DNA of 5,746 bases from Lachnospiraceae bacterium UBA935. GTDB lineage: Bacteria > Bacillota > Clostridia > Lachnospirales > Lachnospiraceae. The notes beneath the pieces were generated by a model. That model searched no databases. It had not been told where the DNA came from and was given only the letters and a program-made list of their open reading frames with translations. Within the stretch, counting starts at the first letter, position 1. Each line of letters starts with the position of its first letter. Positions 1 to 4,861 of the stretch are shown here, piece by piece. The stretch is from contig DBDJ01000017.1 of NCBI GenBank assembly GCA_002293525.1, positions 1 through 5,746 on the forward strand, written 5' to 3'. Made by a program: the position numbers and the translations under genes.

Positions 1-53
1 AGGCAGGTCGCGGACTGTACCGCCGGTAGGGAATCACACCCGACCCCGAAGAA
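1..53 (-). promoter_or_regulatory. FMN riboswitch (RFN element), 5' half only
   Basis: Read on the minus strand from 53 down to 1, the sequence contains the conserved RFN blocks in order: TTCGGGG, then GGGTG, then ATTCCC, then ACCGGCGGT, then AGTCCGCGACC. This is the 5' part of the flavin mononucleotide aptamer. The second half, including the closing strand of P1, lies outside the window. FMN riboswitches switch off riboflavin synthesis operons (rib) or riboflavin transporters (ribU/ypaA) when FMN is plentiful, by terminator formation or by hiding the ribosome binding site. The controlled gene must lie to the left and reads away from everything else in this window. Which rib gene it is cannot be told from here. 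Confidence 0.92.
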
Positions 54-67
54 TTTTCACTTTTAGT

Positions 68-96
68 AGTATAGCATAGGTGTGGCGGGAAAGCAA
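68..96 (-). promoter_or_regulatory. Sigma-A-type promoter of the FMN riboswitch transcript
   Basis: On the minus strand a -35 box TTGCTT (96-91) and a -10 box TATACT (73-68) are separated by exactly 17 bases. Transcription would start near 61, about 8 bases before the first conserved base of the FMN aptamer. That is the expected arrangement for a riboswitch leader. Confidence 0.8.
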
Positions 97-198
97 GTGT
101 TTTTGCGGGGTTGCCGGGTAGTAATTCCACTCATGTTTTTATTCCAACAGACTACATAGATATATCCGATGTATGGAAACAAAAAATTGCTTTGATAG

Positions 199-450
199 AT
201 GTTTTTAAAAGCCAGCCTACGAACTACTGGAAATCAATGGCTGAGAATCAGAAACTCTGATATACTTCTATTCATATTAGATGGAAGGGTTCCGGACGAA
301 GGTGCTTGTTTTGAACTTGGTTATGCTTATGCGTTAAGTAAAAAATGTATTGGACTGAAGACTGATACAAGAGCATTTATACAAGGGTATGACAAACAGG
401 TCCCTGTGATTGGATTGATAAACAGACAGGGTTTGTATATAATGGAGTAG
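199..450 (+). pseudogene. Broken nucleoside 2-deoxyribosyltransferase-family remnant (PF05014)
   Basis: The stretch SDILLFILDGRVPDEGACFE, continuing as LGYAYALSKKCIGLKTDTR, is typical of nucleoside 2-deoxyribosyltransferases. These enzymes move deoxyribose between bases; the DGRVPDEG...E-G part holds conserved active-site glutamate and aspartate positions. Only about 83 codons are open, against the 140-190 usual for the family, and no N-terminal nucleotide-binding half is present. A stop lies directly before the ATG, and there is no ribosome binding site. A different frame, open from about 108 to 257, carries protein-like sequence (DISDVWKQKIALIDVFKS) that could be the preceding part, which would imply an indel near 215-245. 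The usual C-terminal NPMI-like segment is also not seen. The family call is fairly sure; which indel broke the gene is inference. Confidence 0.6.
415..443 (+). promoter_or_regulatory. Near-consensus promoter for the SDR gene
   Basis: TTGATA (415-420) and TATAAT (438-443) are separated by exactly 17 bases. The start of transcription would fall near 450, leaving a leader of about 43 bases before the SDR start codon at 493. The promoter lies inside the 3' end of the deoxyribosyltransferase remnant, so the SDR gene appears to be transcribed on its own. Confidence 0.75.
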
Positions 451-492
451 TATTCCGAATGAAAATGCATCGTTATCAAGGAGATCACGCTT

Positions 493-1365
493 ATGACAAA
501 CAAAGCTCAGAAAATCGCCCTGGTCACCGGAGCGAATTCCGGCATGGGCAAGGCGACCGCTGCCGCATTGGCCTCCCAGGGCTTTCATGTGGTAATGCTC
601 TGCCGTAGCGAGGAGCGCGGTCGCGCGGCGTTGGAGAAGGTTACGCGGAGCAGCGGCGGCTCGGCCTCCCTGATGCTTTGTGAGCTGGGACATATGGACG
701 ACATTCGGCGATTTTGTGTTGAATTCCTAAGCACCTATAACAGGTTGGATATCTTAGTCAATAACGCCGGCGTGATTACACTCGACCGGCGGGAGACGAA
801 AGATGGGCTGGAACTGCAATTCGGCGTCAATCACATCGGTCATTTTCTGCTGACGGTAAGCCTGCTGGATCTGATGAAGCGCACCGGCGATGCCCGTATC
901 GTGGTGGTTGGGTCTGGCGCACACAAAATCGGGAAGGTTGATTTTGACAAAATAGCATTGAAAAAAGGCTATTCGGTTTTTGCCGCCTACGGACGCGCCA
1001 AGCTTTGCAACCTGGTGTTTACCAAGGAGCTTGCCAGACGGCTTCAGGGCAGCGGCGTGACGGCCAATTGCGTGCATCCGGGAGCTGTCGCCACAAACAT
1101 GGGGGTGGACCGGGACACCGGTTTCGGTAAAACGATTATGAAACTGCTCAAACTATTTTTCCAAACCCCGGAGCAGGGTGCATCCACCGCGGTCTATGTG
1201 GCAACCAGCGATGAATGCGCGGGTATCAGTGGAGAATATTTCTATAAATCCAGGATACATAAGTCTTCAAAGAGGTCGTATGATCAGGCGCTGGCCCGAA
1301 GGCTGTGGCAATTGAGCGAAGAGATTGTAGATCGGACGGATAGAGAGGAAAGCAGCCATGATTGA
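493..1365 (+). CDS. Short-chain dehydrogenase/reductase, retinol-dehydrogenase-like
   Basis: A 290-residue classical SDR oxidoreductase that uses NAD(P)(H). All landmark motifs are present: TGANSGMG at residues 12-19 (Rossmann glycine motif), NNAG at 90-93, the VNHIGHF segment with the structural Asn113, a serine at 141 in the position of the catalytic Ser, YGRAK with Tyr166 and Lys170, and HPG at 195-197 followed by T201. The VNHIGHFLLT pattern and length place it nearest the RDH11-14/WWOX-like branch; the true substrate cannot be inferred. The Arg after the second beta strand (CRSEER) suggests a preference for NADP. The ATG start is well supported by AAGGAGA at 478-484, 8 bases upstream. 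By eye the gene is clearly richer in G+C than the surrounding DNA, so it may have been acquired. Its 3' end overlaps an 11-codon start of another reading frame at 1358. Confidence 0.93.
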   Translation: MTNKAQKIALVTGANSGMGKATAAALASQGFHVVMLCRSEERGRAALEKVTRSSGGSASLMLCELGHMDDIRRFCVEFLSTYNRLDILVNNAGVITLDRRETKDGLELQFGVNHIGHFLLTVSLLDLMKRTGDARIVVVGSGAHKIGKVDFDKIALKKGYSVFAAYGRAKLCNLVFTKELARRLQGSGVTANCVHPGAVATNMGVDRDTGFGKTIMKLLKLFFQTPEQGASTAVYVATSDECAGISGEYFYKSRIHKSSKRSYDQALARRLWQLSEEIVDRTDREESSHD

Positions 1366-1390
1366 ATATGAAATCCGGTTCGTCTCATGA
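1358..1390 (+). other. Possible leftover start of a translationally coupled gene
   Basis: An ATG at 1358, inside the last codons of the SDR gene, is preceded by AGAGAGGAAAG (about 1342-1352), a fair ribosome binding site. It opens a reading frame of only ten residues (MIEYEIRFVS) before a stop. The layout, overlapping the upstream stop by a few bases, is typical of the second gene of an operon. Here it runs straight into the M56 peptidase remnant, so it may be the stump left by a deletion. It could equally be chance. Confidence 0.25.
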
Positions 1391-1621
1391 TGCAGAGTCA
1401 TGTAAAAGTCCCCGTATTGACCGGTCTGTTCCGTTCTCGGATCCATCCTGCCGCAATATGCGCAAGAAGTAAGCGATGAGCGGCTTGAACATATGATTTA
1501 TCATGAATTGTCCCACTTGAAACGGGGAGATCATGTCGTAAACAAGATATTGCTTCTGTTGCGGATGGTATACTGGTTCAACCCGTTATCTCAGTGGAAC
1601 CAAACGATTATATGGAATTAG
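1372..1621 (+). pseudogene. Frameshifted fragment of a BlaR1/MecR1-type M56 metallopeptidase
   Basis: From 1372 one frame reads NPVRLMMQSHVKVPVLTGLF then RSRI. From 1448 the next frame reads LPQYAQEVSDERLEHMIYHE then LSHLKRGDHVVNKILLLLR and YWFNPL. Together these match the peptidase core of BlaR1/MecR1-like membrane sensors, including the zinc-binding HExxH motif as HELSH (1502-1516). The change of frame at about 1444-1448 looks like a single inserted base: family members read R-I-Y-L-P where this sequence has CGG ATC CAT C CTG CCG. Neither the N-terminal membrane helices nor the C-terminal sensor domain is present, and the frame stops at 1619-1621. Just beyond, in another frame, MELDME recalls the family's cysteine/aspartate segment after the core, suggesting a second indel. 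No BlaI repressor gene is in the window. The family assignment is confident, and so is the loss of function. Confidence 0.8.
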
Positions 1622-1637
1622 ACATGGAGTAGCCGGA

Positions 1638-1976
1638 TCAGAAGTCCAGCTGGCGCAAATACAGCACCATTTCATTATTCTCATTAAATTTCATGTTATA
1701 TCCCCGCACCCTGCTTTCAAGCTGCTTTTTTTCTTCCGGTTCATTACTGAAAAAGTTCGCTATCTGATAGAAAACCTCGGCCACGATGCCGATGGTTCCG
1801 GCAGAACCCAGCTCAAACCCCAATAATTCTTTATCCGAAAGCTTAGTGTCCATTAAATTCCTCACATCTTTTTGGTAATCCCCCTTAATAACAATAAATG
1901 TTTCTTGGTTTTTTAATGCCTGTAATAAATCTTTCGCATTATAAGCTTCAACCATAGTATTAGTTTTGTCAGTCAT
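1638..1976 (-). CDS. Conserved-looking small protein of unknown function, 112 residues
   Basis: I do not recognise the family. The start is well supported: AGGAGG (1991-1986) lies 9 bases before the ATG at 1976, and a sigma-A-type promoter lies at 2114-2086. The protein is acidic and has three visible parts. Residues 1-50 are mixed and soluble-looking (AKDLLQALKNQETFIVIKGD). Residues 52-76 are rich in Gly, Ala and hydrophobic residues (GFELGSAGTIGIVAEVFYQI) and could form a membrane-associated or tightly packed helix. Residues 78-112 are a charged tail ending in a strand-like MVLYLRQLDF. There is no signal peptide and no cysteine. It converges with the M56 remnant and has no same-strand partner close by, so it looks monocistronic. 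A small cytoplasmic accessory or immunity-type protein is possible but is only a guess. Confidence 0.8.
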   Translation of the reverse strand: MTDKTNTMVEAYNAKDLLQALKNQETFIVIKGDYQKDVRNLMDTKLSDKELLGFELGSAGTIGIVAEVFYQIANFFSNEPEEKKQLESRVRGYNMKFNENNEMVLYLRQLDF

Positions 1977-2005
1977 TTCCTTATACCTCCTGTTTTCTGT
2001 TTTTA

Positions 2006-2024
2006 TTATCGTAGCCTGCGATAA
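2006..2024 (-). other. Small hairpin in the leader of the 112-residue gene
   Basis: TTATCG (2006-2011) and CGATAA (2019-2024) are perfect inverted repeats around a 7-base loop. The hairpin lies in the leader, between the promoter at 2114-2086 and the ribosome binding site at 1991-1986. An 8-base direct repeat, GTAGCCTG, occurs at 2011-2018 and again at 2061-2068, also within the leader. These could be operator half-sites or an RNA element. The stem is short enough that chance is not excluded. Confidence 0.35.
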
Positions 2025-2085
2025 CCCGAGTCAGTATATGGGTGCTCTGTCCCTATATATGTAGCCTGATGATCATACTAATCAT

Positions 2086-2114
2086 ATTATAATTGAAAGT
2101 TATAAGAAATACAA
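2086..2114 (-). promoter_or_regulatory. Sigma-A-type promoter of the 112-residue gene
   Basis: On the minus strand TTGTAT (2114-2109) and TATAAT (2091-2086) are separated by exactly 17 bases. The transcript would start near 2079, giving a leader of about 100 bases before the ATG at 1976. That is long for a simple gene and leaves room for the hairpin and the direct repeat found there. Confidence 0.7.
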
Positions 2115-2555
2115 TATTTTAACAAATTATTTCCGCTGTAAGATATTTTCGTTGAAATTAAGGCCATTTACCGCTTCTATACCCACCGCTCCGCCAGCCA
2201 GAAGAGTTGATTTTCATTTTTCTGGCCAAAAGGCGAAACAAACTGGCTTATTTCAATCTTTCTTTGATCTTTGTCCATAAAAATGAAAACAATTTCTGTC
2301 CATAGTACTGACGGTAGAAAATTAGTACAACTTATTTCCCGCCAAGGAAAAGACCAGTGGTGGACGGCCACGGATTGTTAATGAAACGGCTTCAGAACGG
2401 CTACATTAATTATGATATAAAAATATGTTTGTAGATTCCAATCATGACATTATGTTTTCGAATACAAGTTGTTTTGTGAGCTTAAATGTAAAATATTTAT
2501 TGGGGAGAATAATATTATTGCTATTGATAATGTAACTATATATAGAAATAAACAC
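2115..2555. other. Gene-poor stretch with short ambiguous coding fragments
   Basis: No complete gene can be supported here. On the plus strand an ATG near 2291 opens a short frame containing STDGRKLVQLISRQGKDQWW and ending TATDC (stop near 2380); it is protein-like but has no ribosome binding site and no upstream continuation. On the minus strand 2278-2177 opens a 33-codon frame, listed separately. The two overlap in part and at most one is likely to be a real remnant. From about 2400 to 2555 the DNA is very A+T rich and leads into the promoter at 2556. No tRNA, CRISPR array or long repeat is seen. Confidence 0.5.
2177..2278 (-). pseudogene. Possible N-terminal transposase remnant (IS1182/IS5-like), weak
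   Basis: From an ATG at 2278 the minus strand reads MDKDQRKIEISQFVSPFGQK and ends LFWLAERWV. The pattern of a short charged start, then PFGxK and a W-x-LAE segment, loosely recalls the N-terminus of IS1182/IS5-type DDE transposases (F-G-x-K-L...N-R-W-V-x-L-A). The frame stops after 33 codons and no catalytic part follows. There is no clear ribosome binding site, and I found no terminal inverted repeats. The resemblance is from memory and could be chance. Confidence 0.22.
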
Positions 2556-2584
2556 TTGCTCCTATATGGTTTTAAGCATATAAT
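2556..2584 (+). promoter_or_regulatory. Promoter of the thiaminase operon
   Basis: TTGCTC (2556-2561) and a perfect TATAAT (2579-2584) are separated by exactly 17 bases. Transcription would start near 2591, shortly before the AGAGAGGA ribosome binding site at about 2611-2618. A second, poorer pair, TTGCTA (2518-2523) and TATAGA (2541-2546), also with a 17-base spacer, lies just upstream. No TPP riboswitch is present between the promoter and the thiaminase gene, so this operon is probably not shut down directly by thiamine pyrophosphate. Confidence 0.7.
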
Positions 2585-2640
2585 AAGTTGTGAAGACAAG
2601 GGGGCATTACAGAGAGGATATATTGTGAAAACAGTAATAA

Positions 2641-2865
2641 GTGACAGGGGAAAATATTGATCGGCAAACCTGGGATCAGGTCACTTATGAGGAATGGCCC
2701 GGTCAGAGCGGTTTTCATATCAATAACTTATACGAATCGGCAATTTCCGGACTTCTGGAAGAAAAACGTATTGGATGTGAAAAGTATTATGGTATTCTGG
2801 AATGGGGCAACGAGTGGGATTGTCCGCCTTTCATAATTTATGAGGTGGTCAAAACAGTAAAATAA
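2641..2865 (+). CDS. Small ORF of unknown function ahead of thiaminase, possibly frameshifted
   Basis: A 74-codon frame opening at a GTG directly after a stop. It contains DRQTWDQVTYEEWPGQSGFH, a helical-looking NNLYESAISGLLEEKR and a WDCPPFIIYEV tail. I do not recognise it; it is acidic and rich in Trp and Tyr, with no signal peptide or membrane segment. The GTG at 2641 has no ribosome binding site. A much better start, GTG at 2625 preceded by AGAGAGGA, begins MKTVISDRG in another frame and would join this one if a single base were removed from the GGGGAAAA run at 2646-2653. So the natural product may be about 79 residues with a frameshift in this copy, or a sequencing error. It ends 15 bases before the thiaminase start and shares its promoter, so the two are probably co-transcribed. 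Confidence 0.5.
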   Translation: MTGENIDRQTWDQVTYEEWPGQSGFHINNLYESAISGLLEEKRIGCEKYYGILEWGNEWDCPPFIIYEVVKTVK

Positions 2866-2880
2866 GAAGGAGGAGAATTT

Positions 2881-4083
2881 ATGAAACGTATATTTTCAAT
2901 CTTTGTGGTTTCCATTTTAATAGTGTTAATGTCGACGGGCTGTTCGACTCAGGTGGAAACCGTCTCAACATCGCTGGATAATCCGGTTCTGAAAGTGGCA
3001 TTGTATGAATATGTGCCGGATGTGGAGCGTTTTAAAAACGCGGTTCTCGCCGAATGGGAGCAAGTGGAACCGAATATTGAACTGGAGTTTGTTTCTTGGG
3101 ATTGCTACGATTCCCCACCGCCGGCAGATTTGGATGTCATGGTTTATGACGCGATATTCTTTCAGAGCTTTGTGGAAAATGACTATTTACTGCCGATTCC
3201 CGATATTGCAATAGAAAATAAAGCTGATCTGCTTGACTTCGCTGTCGAGGGTTGCTCAGTAGGCGGAACGGTTTATTCAATACCACAGATCATCTGTACC
3301 AATCTGCTGTTTTATCGTGACGGTGACACCGCGATAGCTAATGCCGACACCGTGGATGATCTTTATGCCATAATCGGCGACAGAGTGACCAGCGATATCA
3401 TTCCCGGAAGCAATGAAGGATTGCTGATAGATATGTCTGGCGGAACCACGAAGGTATGCATGTATCTGGACGGTCTGATAGATCACACTCAGACCTATAC
3501 CGACTTTGATGTTCTGCCAGATCCGGATAACTGGGATGCCAATATCATATCGCGGCTGGAAATGTTATTACAGATGGCCGGTGAAGAGAGTGCATACTAC
3601 TGGCCAGATAACAATGATGCTTATGTTCGTGCCAAATGGCTGCAACAAGGAAACGGCAGGGCATATATTGGCTTTACGGAAGCAATGTCAAGTATGGGCG
3701 ACTTTGCGGATGATGTTTCATTTAAGCTTTTGTCCAATTGTGAACATGAAAATATCCCGATATTTTATGGAGATGTTGTCGGCGTTAATGCCTCTGTATC
3801 ACCGAATATGCAGGAATATGCTATTGAGCTGGCTAATTTGATTGCCGCAGAGGAGTCAATGGTAGCTGCAATTTCTCCCGATAGTAATAATCAATACCCG
3901 CAGTATTTACTGCCGGCCAGATCAAGTGTCTATGACCAGATGAGTCCGAACTTCCCGATCTACGGAGAACTTAAAACGATTGCTACAGATTCTGATAATG
4001 AACTGTTTTTAGCAGGGGCCGATATATATGACTGGATCGAGGAGGCAAAAGAAAAATTAGCGGAGACCCTGGATAGTGAATGA
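2881..4083 (+). CDS. Thiaminase I (thiamine pyridinylase), predicted lipoprotein
   Basis: Thiaminase I (EC 2.5.1.2) splits thiamine by exchanging its thiazole for another nucleophile such as pyridine, an aniline or a thiol. The fold is that of periplasmic binding proteins. The match is strong along the whole 400 residues: LKVALYEYVPDVERF near 37-51, DLDVMVYDAIF near 83-93, IPQIICTNLLFYRDGD at 134-149, MSGGTTKVCMYLDGLID at 185-201, DNNDAYVRAKW at 243-253 and NNQYPQYLLPARSSVY at 336-351. The catalytic cysteine is Cys139 and the general base Glu267. They are 128 apart, as are Cys113 and Glu241 of the Paenibacillus thiaminolyticus enzyme. Residues 1-21 form a lipoprotein signal peptide (MKR, hydrophobic core, STGC), so the enzyme should be anchored outside the membrane through Cys21. 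AGGAGG (2868-2873) lies 7 bases before the ATG. A ThiM remnant follows immediately. The gene appears intact. The Clostridium botulinum counterpart is called bcmE, but its bacimethrin genes are absent here. Confidence 0.95.
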   Translation: MKRIFSIFVVSILIVLMSTGCSTQVETVSTSLDNPVLKVALYEYVPDVERFKNAVLAEWEQVEPNIELEFVSWDCYDSPPPADLDVMVYDAIFFQSFVENDYLLPIPDIAIENKADLLDFAVEGCSVGGTVYSIPQIICTNLLFYRDGDTAIANADTVDDLYAIIGDRVTSDIIPGSNEGLLIDMSGGTTKVCMYLDGLIDHTQTYTDFDVLPDPDNWDANIISRLEMLLQMAGEESAYYWPDNNDAYVRAKWLQQGNGRAYIGFTEAMSSMGDFADDVSFKLLSNCEHENIPIFYGDVVGVNASVSPNMQEYAIELANLIAAEESMVAAISPDSNNQYPQYLLPARSSVYDQMSPNFPIYGELKTIATDSDNELFLAGADIYDWIEEAKEKLAETLDSE

Positions 4084-4102
4084 TTTTGACATAAGCGATT
4101 GA

Positions 4103-4231
4103 ATTGAGTCTTTTTTCGCCAATGTTAGCCTAAAACGGCCGCTCGTCCATTGCATTACCAATTCGGTTACCATTAATGATTGTGCCAATATTCTTCTGGC
4201 TGTCGGGGCTTCGCCGGTCATGACAGATGAT
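4103..4231 (+). pseudogene. thiM: N-terminal remnant of hydroxyethylthiazole kinase (ThiM)
   Basis: The frame reads ESFFANVSLKRPLVHCITNS, then VTINDCANILLAVGASPVMT and DD, the unmistakable start of ThiM (family: PLVHxITNxVxxNxxANxLLAxGASPxM). ThiM phosphorylates 4-methyl-5-(2-hydroxyethyl)thiazole in thiamine salvage. Only about 42 of roughly 270 residues remain, without the ATP site. After 4231 the same frame runs on to a stop at 4277-4279 but is no longer ThiM-like; it is the antisense of the hydrolase gene. The 5' end is also damaged: a stop sits at 4100-4102 in frame and no standard start codon follows. An ATG at 4080 overlaps the thiaminase stop as ATGA but is out of frame with the remnant. 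The gene would have been the third in the thiaminase operon. Confidence 0.82.
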
Positions 4232-4248
4232 AAGCGCGGTTTGCGCTT
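4232..4248 (-). terminator. Hairpin between the hydrolase and the ThiM remnant, weak terminator candidate
   Basis: AAGCGC (4232-4237) and GCGCTT (4243-4248) pair perfectly around a 5-base loop, 4 bases beyond the stop of the hydrolase on the minus strand. The position suits a transcription terminator for that gene. However, the bases following on the minus strand (ATCATCTG) are not a T-run, so it would be a weak or Rho-assisted one. The hairpin begins exactly where ThiM similarity ends, so it probably arrived with the hydrolase side of the junction. Confidence 0.35.
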
Positions 4249-4252
4249 CTTG

Positions 4253-4861
4253 TCAGCTAATTGTCTGGCAAAATTGTAGAACACGCTTCCATAGTTCTTG
4301 GGTATTTGCTTCGTCATATTCATCGGCAAGGCTTTTGTCAGTAAAAAGATGGCCTGCTCCGCTGTATTCGTAAAACTCAACAGTTCCTTGCTGTTCTGTA
4401 ATATGTGCGCTAAATGCTTCGGCAGCTCCCTTGAACCTAAAAGGATCATTTTGGGCATAGTGGATTTGTACTGGTGTTTCTTGAGGCCAGCCTTTTTCAA
4501 GAAATCCTGCGGTGGGGAAAACCCCATGTAACATTTCGAGAGGTAAAACTCCCGAGCAGATGACGATACCCGCCACTCTCCTGTTCAAGGCAATATATTC
4601 TGATACTCCGCCGCCATTAGAAAAACCTATGCAGATGAATCCGTCAGGTAAGTTTGCAACTGCTTTAAGAGCAGATTTCATATAGGCTTCATAGCCTATG
4701 CTTTCTGCAAAGCTACTGGCTTCTGCGTAATCATCAAAAACACGGCCGTTGTACTGGTCTACAATAAACACTTCATGCCCTGCCGCTTTTAATATCTCCG
4801 CAGCATCCATAATGCCTTGTCGAACTCCCAATGCAGAATGAAATATAGCGATATTACTCAT
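4253..4861 (-). CDS. Dienelactone hydrolase family alpha/beta hydrolase
   Basis: A 202-residue single-domain alpha/beta hydrolase of the dienelactone hydrolase family, cytoplasmic, with no signal peptide. The N-terminal strand MSNIAIFHSALG leads to a predicted triad of Ser81 in the elbow GFSNGGG (79-85), Asp139 in YAQNDPF and His171 in SGAGHLFTD. Classical dienelactone hydrolase has Cys as nucleophile; this member has Ser, as do many uncharacterised relatives, so activity on dienelactone should not be assumed. A small ester or lactone is the likely substrate type. The ATG is preceded by AGGAGG (4876-4871) at 9 bases. It lies 87 bases downstream of the WYL regulator on the same strand and has a TATAAT of its own in that gap, so the regulator may control it. 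Its 3' end adjoins the broken ThiM, at what looks like a recombination junction. Confidence 0.9.
   Translation of the reverse strand: MSNIAIFHSALGVRQGIMDAAEILKAAGHEVFIVDQYNGRVFDDYAEASSFAESIGYEAYMKSALKAVANLPDGFICIGFSNGGGVSEYIALNRRVAGIVICSGVLPLEMLHGVFPTAGFLEKGWPQETPVQIHYAQNDPFRFKGAAEAFSAHITEQQGTVEFYEYSGAGHLFTDKSLADEYDEANTQELWKRVLQFCQTIS

Noticed and set aside
241..246. CTGAGA, a core motif of the TPP riboswitch
   Set aside because: The other conserved blocks (GGGGTGC and the ACCTGA region) are missing and it lies inside the deoxyribosyltransferase remnant, far from the thiaminase operon.
334..1077. Minus-strand frames opposite the SDR gene and the preceding remnant
   Set aside because: They are antisense shadows of the well-supported SDR reading frame and lack start signals.
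2279..2371. Longer minus-strand version of the 2177-2278 frame starting at a GTG
   Set aside because: There is no ribosome binding site before the GTG, and the extra residues show no family pattern.
2469..2660. A 63-codon plus-strand frame ahead of the small thiaminase-operon ORF
   Set aside because: It starts at a TTG with no ribosome binding site in very A+T-rich DNA and runs through the promoter at 2556-2584. Only its last 11 codons, from the GTG at 2625, look like a real start.
2881..4083. Reading the thiaminase as an ordinary ABC-transporter solute-binding lipoprotein such as ThiB
   Set aside because: The fold is shared, but the sequence matches thiaminase I throughout and has its catalytic Cys and Glu. 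No permease or ATPase genes are nearby.
4057..4527. A 156-codon minus-strand frame
   Set aside because: It overlaps the hydrolase in another frame and then runs antisense through the ThiM remnant and the thiaminase end. It has no ribosome binding site and no recognisable motif.
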